Part shown: in pieces, positions 45,728 to 53,217 of the stretch
Numbering within the stretch: the first letter of the stretch is position 1
How the letters are laid out: each line of letters opens with the position of its first letter
Assembly: GCA_964650525.1 (NCBI GenBank)
Contig: CAZYUA010000013.1
Location: forward strand, 1-64,000
Source: UBA1413 sp964650525
GTDB taxonomy: Bacteria; Bacteroidota; Bacteroidia; Bacteroidales; Prolixibacteraceae
DNA: 64,000 nt
Direction: 5' to 3'
Notes under the pieces: generated by a model
Database searches by the model: none
Seen by the model: only the letters and a program-made list of their open reading frames with translations
Told to the model about the DNA's origin: nothing
Made by a program: the position numbers and the translations under genes

Positions 45728-47046
45728 TTCAATGATATTAAGAAACTCTGTTCATTAAACCGGTAAGGTTTGCTCTGAAAATCGGACGCATTTTCATAAA
45801 CAAAAGTCATGCCTTCCTTGACCGACAGAAGGTAACGAACCGCTAACCCTAGTTTATACCGTAAAAGAGGTGCCCAAAAGGTGATTCCTGCTTTGCCCAG
45901 GTTGGATTCAGGCATGTTGTAAACGACCAGTCCTCCGGCTGAAAAGAAGTTTTTCATCCTGCCGAAGGCAAATTCTCCCGTTACCCACACGGGACCGGTC
46001 TGGAATCCGATTTTTTGATTGTACACCATTCGAAAGTCCCCGCTGCTTCCATCCCAATGTAGCGAGCCCTCGGGAACCAGGAAAAAACTTAGATTGCCGA
46101 ATGGGTAAAACGCTGCCTGCAGGTTGGTCTGAAATTGATTGTATCCGTCGATACTTCCAAAACCGATCTCCAGTTTGGGACGAAAAAGGATAAACTCCCT
46201 GGTAATTCCTGCACATATCACATAATCATCGATTTTCCACTTGTTTTCAACCAGGTTATATAAATCGGGGGCTAAATAGACAGGAACATGGTAAAAACCG
46301 TTTCCCCAGAGCCGTGTGTAAGCCGCCGAAAGGCTCCAACCCCGGCCCAGCAGATAGCGTCCATGGATATAATACTGTAACTGGCAGGTCGAACTTTCCT
46401 TAACTGTATCAAGCAGGTTCAGGGTGGACAGATAAAGTTGGGTCCGTTCTGTGCCGATATGACTGAATCCCTGGTAGAGGTTCAGCCGGGGCGCCATGTG
46501 ATGGTCCAGTCCCAGGCCTTCGTACACCTGGCGTCTCAGCAGGGAGCGGTAATTGCTGAAACTGCCCTGTGTTTCAAAATTTTCAGACAGGAGATTGTTG
46601 TAGTCGTCGTTAAAGGAGAGCAGCGACTCAGCCGTTATGCCGTTAACAGTACCTTTGCGGGCGATCTGGTGCAGGTGGAGAAAATCCGTAGTCTGCTGAT
46701 CTGCCAGATATACAGCCTCATCGTCCCTGCCCGCCATTTTCAGGGCCCAATAGTAGTAACCATTAAGAAAATCATCGGTTTTGTTGTCCTGGTAGGCTAT
46801 TTGAAAATGGTGGGCCGATTCCCTGAATTTTTTAAGCGTATAGGCAGCGACACCGGCCCTGACACGCAAATAATAAAAATCAAACCCATTTTTGAAGGCC
46901 TGGTCAGCTTCGTCCAGCAGCTGCTCCCACTGATTGTCCTTGTACAGCTGCCAGGTCAGCGTGTCCGTTCCGGCAAGATTCCGCTGTGCCGGCGAATGGC
47001 CTCCGCAAAGAACCATCGCAGTAAAAATCAGTATGAACCTGTACAT
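45715..47046 (-). CDS. Outer-membrane protein: N-terminal TPR, C-terminal beta barrel
   Basis: A 443-residue exported protein (signal ending SPAQ). Residues 25-130 contain TPR-like helices (DFYYLRVRAGVAAYTLKKFRESAHHFQIAY). From about residue 170 onward it is amphipathic beta strands with alternating aromatics, ending in FLISLKWNL with the C-terminal hydrophobic residue typical of barrels. This combination suggests an outer-membrane pore or receptor with a periplasmic docking module. It overlaps the urea-transporter/peptidase gene by 19 bp. No family name recognised. Confidence 0.7.
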   Translation of the reverse strand: MYRFILIFTAMVLCGGHSPAQRNLAGTDTLTWQLYKDNQWEQLLDEADQAFKNGFDFYYLRVRAGVAAYTLKKFRESAHHFQIAYQDNKTDDFLNGYYYWALKMAGRDDEAVYLADQQTTDFLHLHQIARKGTVNGITAESLLSFNDDYNNLLSENFETQGSFSNYRSLLRRQVYEGLGLDHHMAPRLNLYQGFSHIGTERTQLYLSTLNLLDTVKESSTCQLQYYIHGRYLLGRGWSLSAAYTRLWGNGFYHVPVYLAPDLYNLVENKWKIDDYVICAGITREFILFRPKLEIGFGSIDGYNQFQTNLQAAFYPFGNLSFFLVPEGSLHWDGSSGDFRMVYNQKIGFQTGPVWVTGEFAFGRMKNFFSAGGLVVYNMPESNLGKAGITFWAPLLRYKLGLAVRYLLSVKEGMTFVYENASDFQSKPYRFNEQSFLISLKWNL

Positions 47047-49229
47047 GTTGCCTTAAATGAAATTTTTTCGGACTGGCAGGTGAACTCGGAAATGCAGTCA
47101 TGGGAAAGAAGAATATGCATGGAAAACAAAGTCCTGGTCCCGCTCGTGATGGCTGCGTGAAGCTGCGCGGAGGAAGAGTAAAAATCTTCATCCAGCCGGA
47201 CATAAGTCAACACGAAACTGCTTTTCAGGAAGATGTGAAAAGGAGCAACCAAATCCTGGAGGTACAGGGGGATTCCCCGGTGTATCTTGTCGGGAGGAAA
47301 GCTGTCCCGGAGGGTGAGCCCTTCGTAAAAACCGGTCAGCACCTCATAGAAGCCCAGATAAAAATAGTAAAGCAGCGAGCAGCGGTTTCCAAAGAAATTA
47401 ATAAAATAGTGGATATTCCCGTTGTTGTAAAAGTATGCCATAGCGCCGGTCCTGCGGCATTCAAAATAGCTGTTGTTGTACTCATCGGTTTTCACCTCCC
47501 ACTCATGTTTTCCATCCAGCCATTTTTCCCCGGAATCCTCCACGGTAAAAGTAAAAACCTTTCCTGGCAGGAAATGAAAGGATTTTTCGAAGAGCGGGTG
47601 GTTTTGGGCGGCGGTGAGTAAAACGCCGCTGACGGGTATGGCGTGGGTTTTCAGAACCGGCAACCCCGATGCATAGATCAGGTAGTTTGAAAAAGGATAA
47701 GGGATGGTCTTGCTTCCGATATGAGGGGTGGCCTGCATCTGGAAGTGGAGGTGTGGAAAAGGAGAACGGCCTGAGTTGCCGCAGAGGCCTAAAATTTGAC
47801 CCCGGTTGACGGAATCGCCTTTTTTAACCCTCAGGGAACCAGGCTGGAGGTGGCTGACCTGGGAGTAGAGTTCTTCGCTATGCTTAATCACAATGCTGTT
47901 ACCCCAGTTTTGACGGACATTGTTATCACCCGGGGGATTGTCGGGAATACCATCGGTTAAATCGGCCACAGTGCCATCGGCCACGGCTACCACCGGTTTT
48001 TCATAACAATAATAGTCCTTCAGGGTGAAGCCTTCTCCTTTGAACTGCCGGCCATCCCTGCTCTCTATGATCAGGTCGAACCCATGGGCCCATTCTCCCT
48101 TGTGGGTATGTTCCCCGTCATAGGCCTGGCTGATCTTCCATTCCCCCAGAACGGGAAGGGTCACCGGCCGATAACCGGGAGTAAAGAACCGGTCGCTATT
48201 GATGCGCAGGTTGTAGAGGTTTTTCTCGGGGCTGAAGTGTTGCACTGCGGTCTCCACCAGTCGCTTCCCGGGTTTCTCCCTGATTTTTAATACATATAGG
48301 AACACAAGCACCACCATATTGAAAGGCAGGGCATACACCCCCAGTTGGAAAGAAGCAAATAATTTCTGCAGGCTGAGGGTAAGGAGGATGACCATAGGCA
48401 GCAACCACACCAGCCAGAGATAGGTCCAGCGGGATGGAACCAGGAAAAATCCCCCTAATGCAATACTGGTCAAAATATAGTTGAATCCAATGTAGCTATA
48501 ACCCAGTGAGGAGATATCGGCACCGGTGATCCTGTAAAAAAGCCATGCCAGCGTGAAGCCAAATAAGGAGAGGGTGAAAGCGATGCGGGAGTAAATAAGA
48601 ATGCCTGCGGCGATGAGAATCCCTGCCAGCAGGTTCTGTTGAAAGAAAATCGCTCCCAGCGAAAAAAGGTAGGTACGCAAAAAAGGGTTCACGATCAGCT
48701 GATCAAACCATTCGACTTTGTCGATGAGCCACTTACCCCCGATGGCGTAGAGTTCATTGATGGTATAAATGCCCCTTATGCTGAGTCCCAGTTCAGAGAA
48801 CTGCCCTGCAGACAACATGATGGTCCAGATAACCAGCAGGAAAGGGATGCTCAGGTAGGGAAGTCCGTATTTGTACAAGAAGCCCTGAAAGGCAACCGTG
48901 AACAGAAATGTCATCAGGGCAGCCACAGGAATCAGCAGGAAGAAGGCGATACCCGGGTGAAAGGTCAGGCCGAATCCGAGGCCTACCAGCAGGCTGTTGA
49001 AACCGTAATAGCCTTTCCGGATCAACCAGTCGTTAAAGCCCATACTTTGTGCCAGAAGATTGCTGATGATTACCATCATGGCCCCGCTCAACCCGGCATA
49101 GAGATCCATGAAGCTGACCACTATCAGCAGCAATCCCAGCCACCGGTTGTCGGAGAAGAAAACCTGGGTATAACTGTTCCGGAATGCCTCCGGGTGGATC
49201 CTGGCTTTGTCAGGGATGGTAAAGGTCAT
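47028..49229 (-). CDS. Urea-transporter domain fused to an M23 (LytM-type) peptidase
   Basis: A 733-residue fusion. Residues 1-310 form a urea-transporter-like membrane domain of about ten helices (GLSGAMMVIISNLLAQSMGF, GYYGFNSLLVGLGFGL, PYLSIPFLLVIW, and the second-half repeat GYSYIGFNYILTSIALGGFF). Residues about 365-530 are an M23 zinc peptidase: EHTHKGEWAHGFDLIIES (His and Asp ligands), PVVAVADGTVADL, NSIVIKH, and the HxH ligands in SPFPHLHFQMQ. A 200-residue C-terminal domain is unassigned. M23 enzymes cut peptidoglycan or Gly-rich peptides. It overlaps the decarboxylase gene by 4 bp. The substrates of both halves are inferred from families only. Confidence 0.85.
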   Translation of the reverse strand: MTFTIPDKARIHPEAFRNSYTQVFFSDNRWLGLLLIVVSFMDLYAGLSGAMMVIISNLLAQSMGFNDWLIRKGYYGFNSLLVGLGFGLTFHPGIAFFLLIPVAALMTFLFTVAFQGFLYKYGLPYLSIPFLLVIWTIMLSAGQFSELGLSIRGIYTINELYAIGGKWLIDKVEWFDQLIVNPFLRTYLFSLGAIFFQQNLLAGILIAAGILIYSRIAFTLSLFGFTLAWLFYRITGADISSLGYSYIGFNYILTSIALGGFFLVPSRWTYLWLVWLLPMVILLTLSLQKLFASFQLGVYALPFNMVVLVFLYVLKIREKPGKRLVETAVQHFSPEKNLYNLRINSDRFFTPGYRPVTLPVLGEWKISQAYDGEHTHKGEWAHGFDLIIESRDGRQFKGEGFTLKDYYCYEKPVVAVADGTVADLTDGIPDNPPGDNNVRQNWGNSIVIKHSEELYSQVSHLQPGSLRVKKGDSVNRGQILGLCGNSGRSPFPHLHFQMQATPHIGSKTIPYPFSNYLIYASGLPVLKTHAIPVSGVLLTAAQNHPLFEKSFHFLPGKVFTFTVEDSGEKWLDGKHEWEVKTDEYNNSYFECRRTGAMAYFYNNGNIHYFINFFGNRCSLLYYFYLGFYEVLTGFYEGLTLRDSFPPDKIHRGIPLYLQDLVAPFHIFLKSSFVLTYVRLDEDFYSSSAQLHAAITSGTRTLFSMHILLSHDCISEFTCQSEKISFKATCTGSY

Positions 49230-50575
49230 TTGATCAGCCTGTCAGGTACCTTTTCAATGGCCTTAAAGGTATTGAGATTTTCGCTTTCCCTGATGATATC
49301 CGGTTCACCATTTGTGCCGATCATGATAATTTTAGGCCGGTAGGTGATGAACTGGAGCCACTGGGTCATGTTGTAGGCGCCGATCCGTTCGATCACCACA
49401 GGGTCGCCGGGCTTCAGCAGGGGAAACCGCACAGCCTGGCGGATCACATCGATATTCATGCATAGGGGACCGTTGATCTGGGTATCTTCAGAATCGGAAG
49501 TTACGGGAATTCCCGGCAGGATGGTGTGTTCGTACCAGAACGAGGTAAACAGGTGGTTTATGCCAATATCGATGATCATGCCCCTTCTTCCGCTGGCCAG
49601 TCTTTTGTTGGCCACGACCGTTCCCAGTAGAAACCCCGCATCATCGATAAGGGCTCTCCCGGTCTCCAGTATCAGCAAGGGCAGATCTGCCGGCCTGATT
49701 TCGGAATTAAGGATGGCCGTAACTATTGCCCCGGCATATTCATCGAATGCCGGGCAGGTATCACTGCCGGGGAGATAAGCTCCCTTGAGGGTATTCCTGG
49801 TGGCAAAACCGCCTCCAAGGTCGAGGTATTTGATTTTATGGTTGTATTTGCGGTCGGTGCGCACCGCCAGTTCCGCCATCTTGGCTGCGGCCAGGCCATA
49901 GGCTGATGCCGACAGGATATAGGTTCCGATATGCGTGTGCAATCCTACCAGTTCCATATGATCACTGGTCATGATCCGGTTGATGGCATTCCAGGCTTCA
50001 CCGTTTTCATAGTTGAATCCGAACCGTTCCCAGTGGGGATAGATCCCGGTGTCCATATTCAGGCGGATGGCCACCTTGGCTTTAACCGGAAGTTTCCGGG
50101 CCAGCCGGATGATCAGGTAGAGTTCATCAAAATGGTCAATGTGGATCAGGGACCCGTTGGTGATTGCCTGGCGTAGTTCCGCTTCTGACTTGTAGGGACC
50201 GTTAAAAATGATCTTTCGGGGATCCACGCCGTTATTGACCGCCTTTTCATACTCAAACCAGGAGACCACTTCCGCCCAGGAACCCTCCTGGTGGAATACC
50301 CGGCATACGGCATCCAGGTAATTGGTTTTATACGACCAGGCCATCTGCACTTTAGGATACCGGGAGGAAAAGGCCAGCACCATTTCCCGGAAGGTCTCCC
50401 GGATGGTTGCCTCCGAAAGCACGTACAGGGGTGATCCATACTGCTGCAGCAGGTCGCTTACCCGGTGGCCTTCAATATGGGTTCTCGGCTCGATCCTGAA
50501 TTTCGCGCCGAACTTATCGGGCAATCCGCTTTGGATCCGGTTGATTACCGGCCTTTCATACCTCAGTTTTTCCAT
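49226..50575 (-). CDS. PLP fold-III amino-acid decarboxylase
   Basis: A 449-residue enzyme of the Orn/Lys/Arg/DAP decarboxylase group 2 (alanine-racemase fold). The PLP lysine is Lys83 in AWSYKTNYLDAV. Other blocks are IIFNGPYKSEAEL, GLHTHIGTYI, the phosphate-binding LDLGGGFATRN, LILETGRALIDDAG, and the second-subunit active-site motif GPLCMNID with the catalytic Cys. The substrate may be diaminopimelate, ornithine, arginine or a carrier-bound amino acid. It is not obviously a housekeeping LysA, given its operon. The ATG at 50575 is preferred to 50614, 1 bp after the upstream stop. Confidence 0.85.
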   Translation of the reverse strand: MEKLRYERPVINRIQSGLPDKFGAKFRIEPRTHIEGHRVSDLLQQYGSPLYVLSEATIRETFREMVLAFSSRYPKVQMAWSYKTNYLDAVCRVFHQEGSWAEVVSWFEYEKAVNNGVDPRKIIFNGPYKSEAELRQAITNGSLIHIDHFDELYLIIRLARKLPVKAKVAIRLNMDTGIYPHWERFGFNYENGEAWNAINRIMTSDHMELVGLHTHIGTYILSASAYGLAAAKMAELAVRTDRKYNHKIKYLDLGGGFATRNTLKGAYLPGSDTCPAFDEYAGAIVTAILNSEIRPADLPLLILETGRALIDDAGFLLGTVVANKRLASGRRGMIIDIGINHLFTSFWYEHTILPGIPVTSDSEDTQINGPLCMNIDVIRQAVRFPLLKPGDPVVIERIGAYNMTQWLQFITYRPKIIMIGTNGEPDIIRESENLNTFKAIEKVPDRLIK

Positions 50576-50576
50576 A

Positions 50577-51356
50577 TCATTGCACTGCAAATTGTTTCGC
50601 TTCAGAAGAAACACCCTTTACCACCATCCGGTAGGTGTAGATCCCCGGTGACCAGTTCCGGGTATTCAACCGGTAGACCGGAGTGCTCTGGACCCAGTTT
50701 TCGGCGACCTTCCGGCCGCTTACCGAAAACACCTGCAGCAAACCGCTTTCTGCCGGATCCAGTGGCAGATCAATGTAATTCCCGGCCGGATTGGGATAGG
50801 GATCTCTCAGGTGTAGTGCCACAAATTCCGCTGCTGAAGAGGGATCAGGCAGAGAAAAAATATGCGTGGCCACGGTACCGGGGGTCACGGAATTGTCGTA
50901 GGCATAAACAGCCAGTTTATAGGTGTTGCTGCCGATCCGGATCACATACGCATAAGCCCCTCCGGTAACATTGGCCAGGACCGTTCCGGTTTCGCTGATC
51001 ACTTTCGATATATAACGGTAATAACCGGTGGAAGTTCCCGTTGCCACCCACTCGTAGGCTGAATACCACAATTCAACGGAAGCATCCGAATTGAAAAGGT
51101 CCTGGGTCACAAACTTGATGTCGGACAGATAATAACCCGACGGCAGGGATATAGGGATTGTTTTCCATAGGGTATGGTCTGTGTTGTAAATACGGCATTG
51201 GCTCGCGGGGACATCCATCAGGAAGTACCGATAATCCGTCTGGTTAATCCTTGTCGAGGTCAATGAGTAATTGTACACCCTTTCGGGCGCCAACTGGGCC
51301 TGGCTCCCAAAGAAGCTTAAAAGCAAGGTCAGGACAAAGTACATTTTCTGTTTCAT
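50577..51356 (-). CDS. T9SS-exported protein of the PqqD operon
   Basis: A 259-residue protein: signal peptide (MYFVLTLLLSFFGSQAQ), a beta-rich unassigned domain (residues 20-180), and a C-terminal type A sorting domain. The sorting domain reads PYPNPAGNYIDLPLD, GLLQVFSVSGRKV, then WSPGIYTYRMVVKG and final AKQFAVQ. The last domain sends it through the type IX secretion system to the cell surface. It is the only secreted non-enzyme in the operon and could be the substrate that the others modify. The ATG at 51356 fits the signal peptide better than 51401. Confidence 0.85.
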   Translation of the reverse strand: MKQKMYFVLTLLLSFFGSQAQLAPERVYNYSLTSTRINQTDYRYFLMDVPASQCRIYNTDHTLWKTIPISLPSGYYLSDIKFVTQDLFNSDASVELWYSAYEWVATGTSTGYYRYISKVISETGTVLANVTGGAYAYVIRIGSNTYKLAVYAYDNSVTPGTVATHIFSLPDPSSAAEFVALHLRDPYPNPAGNYIDLPLDPAESGLLQVFSVSGRKVAENWVQSTPVYRLNTRNWSPGIYTYRMVVKGVSSEAKQFAVQ

Positions 51357-51449
51357 AATCTTAAAGAAAATCGTATAAGAAATAGGGTTTTGGTTTGGCA
51401 TGAAAGTCCGTCAGCTGGTGAATAGGGTTATTGTACAACCCGCAACTTT

Positions 51450-52496
51450 TTACAATTCCCCGTTCATGGAAATCTGTTCAAACTGGCCGATATCTCCGAG
51501 CATATCCCAGGAATAACGGATAAACATCTTTCCGGTCTGGTACGAATCCATTGCGGGCAGGTCCATACCTAAAGCCAGCTTTACCAGAGCTGCCGGTATG
51601 TTCTGGCCTGCGCCGACAGCCAGATAGACCCAGGCCGGGATCCGGGGATTGATCTCGATCAGGTAATACTCGGCCGAAGAAGTACGGATCATTTCCAGTT
51701 CCATGCCGCCTTTCCATCGGGTACCGGCAATCAGTTTCCGGGTAATTTCCGTCATATTCGGATCATCAATGGTGATGCCACCCCAGGCTTTTCCTTTGTC
51801 GGTGATGTACTGCTTTTTCATCGAAACCGAGGCTACGGTCCTCCCCTCCCCGTCTCCAAGCGCAACTACATTGACCTCCGTACCCTTGATGTACTCCTGG
51901 ATAATAACCGGCAGACCCCACTTGGAGGCTATTTTGTGGAAATGCGAGGAAACCTGCTCCTGATTACCGGCAAAGTAGGCATCGTAAAACTTCCCTTTCA
52001 CCAGCACCGGGAAATCAAAATCCTCCATGACAGCATCCAGGTCGCTAACACCGACAAGTTCCCTTGAATCAGGAACTTTAACCCCGTACTTCTTTCCAAA
52101 AGCAGGCAGTAAAGCCTTACTCCTTTCCTCAAACTGCTCAATGGAAGGCAGAAAGGTGCGGATCCCGTTTTGCTCCAGCAAACCCCGAAACTTGATAAAC
52201 GTGTAGAGCTCTGCATCAAAATTGGGAATGACCAGATCTATCCGCTCCCTCTGGTGAATCTCCAGGATCCTGTTCAGGAACACTTTGGACCCGGAGGAAG
52301 GATAAGGAATGAGATACACCTTGTCGCAAATTCCGGGCATGTATATACCCGGTTCAAGGTTTTCGTAGGCCAGGCCGATAATCTTCACATCCAGATCGCC
52401 GGAATCGCGGATACCCCGGATTACCGGTACCCCTGGCCCCGGATTGTCGGTATTGTTCAACCCTGTGACAGCTATGTGCAGCTTGTTATCTTTCAT
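51450..52496 (-). CDS. ATP-grasp ligase (CarB/PylC-like)
   Basis: A 348-residue ATP-grasp enzyme that would form an amide or peptide bond through an acyl-phosphate. The N-terminal Rossmann-like domain is IAVTGLNNTDNPGPGVPVIRGIRDS and VIPNFDAEL. The ATP-grasp core carries FPVLVKGKFYDAY (nucleotide-binding Lys), VIIQEYIKGTEVNVVALGDG, GGMELEMIRT, and the Mg-binding YLIEINPRIPAW. It is closest in feel to carbamoyl-phosphate-synthase/PylC-like ligases, not to RimK. It overlaps the PqqD-like gene by 4 bp. The acceptor and donor are unknown; the neighbouring decarboxylase hints at an amino acid or polyamine. Confidence 0.88.
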   Translation of the reverse strand: MKDNKLHIAVTGLNNTDNPGPGVPVIRGIRDSGDLDVKIIGLAYENLEPGIYMPGICDKVYLIPYPSSGSKVFLNRILEIHQRERIDLVIPNFDAELYTFIKFRGLLEQNGIRTFLPSIEQFEERSKALLPAFGKKYGVKVPDSRELVGVSDLDAVMEDFDFPVLVKGKFYDAYFAGNQEQVSSHFHKIASKWGLPVIIQEYIKGTEVNVVALGDGEGRTVASVSMKKQYITDKGKAWGGITIDDPNMTEITRKLIAGTRWKGGMELEMIRTSSAEYYLIEINPRIPAWVYLAVGAGQNIPAALVKLALGMDLPAMDSYQTGKMFIRYSWDMLGDIGQFEQISMNGEL

Positions 52497-52744
52497 GATT
52501 TATCTTCATCACACAGGTCAAAATGCTTCAGCATGGCATAGAAATCGATCAGGTTGTTCTCGAGGGTGAATGCATCCACCTCGTACCTTTCCAGGATTCT
52601 TGATTTGATCTCCTCTTCCGGCAGATTCTGTTTCATCATGAAAACAATTTCACGGGCTACCGGATTGGTGGTGTAAGATTCACCGCTGTTCGGATCGAAC
52701 ATAAACCCGTTGTCGTTAATGGCTATGGCCGCTTTGATTTTCAC
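52493..52744 (-). CDS. PqqD-family (RRE-like) small protein, first gene of the operon
   Basis: An 83-residue protein (GTG start at 52744) with the PqqD layout: an N-terminal beta hairpin (AIAINDNGFMFDPNSGESYTTNPVAREIVFMMKQ) followed by helices LPEEEIKSRILERYEVD and TLENNLIDFYAMLKHFDL. PqqD-like domains bind leader peptides of ribosomal peptides and present them to modifying enzymes. It is translationally coupled (4-bp overlap) to the ATP-grasp gene, which suggests the two act together. Confidence 0.85.
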   Translation of the reverse strand: MKIKAAIAINDNGFMFDPNSGESYTTNPVAREIVFMMKQNLPEEEIKSRILERYEVDAFTLENNLIDFYAMLKHFDLCDEDKS

Positions 52745-52852
52745 TCGTATATCTTTTAGTTAATATTCTATTATTCAATTACATGCACATAGATAATTTA
52801 TTAAACTTTTCATTTCCATGGAACTCGCATGGGAAATAGTTCCATCAACTTT
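52745..52852 (-). promoter_or_regulatory. Conserved leader (copy A) of the PqqD operon
   Basis: From the start codon outward this matches the leader at 61089-61228: a shared block around TTCAATTACATGC, then CTTTTCATT, then an inverted repeat ATGGAACT (52818-52825) / AGTTCCAT (52838-52845). No TAnnTTTG element is visible in it, so an alternative promoter or an attenuator is possible. Confidence 0.6.
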
Positions 52853-53217
52853 TGTACCTGCGCACCGAAGTGCTTCGGCACACAAGTGTGGCGGGCTCGC
52901 CATGCTCGTTTCATACTGACAATATAACACTATATTGCCAAAAAAGATTGTGCTGGTTGCCTTAAACCAACAAGGCTATAAGATCAGACACGAAAAAACC
53001 GCTTAACTTGCGCCAATCATACTTTTGTAACGAGAATGATGACCTCTGCCGAAATGACTTCTCCCCATTCGGTATGTCTGATTCACTTTTTGCAGAGGAC
53101 AAGAGAATTTGATGATTCTTAATTATTAAGTTTATAGGGTTTTCTCCCCGGTGGGAATCACCCTGAGAAAATTTGCTTTTCTTTTGTCGCTGAAATTCAG
53201 TGAAAAATGATCAACTT
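52853..53217. other. Divergent spacer with two hairpins
   Basis: There is no gene. Perfect hairpins are CCGAAG-TG-CTTCGG (52865-52878) and CAATATA-ACAC-TATATTG (52920-52937), with a small GGCG/CGCC pair between them. This spacer must hold the promoter of the hydrogenase-like operon, but none is unmistakable. A TTCTTTTG at 53179-53186 is the nearest. Confidence 0.5.

Noticed and set aside
49226..50575. Assignment as housekeeping diaminopimelate decarboxylase (lysA)
   Set aside because: The fold and catalytic Cys fit, but the operon context points to a specialised role. Specificity cannot be read by eye.
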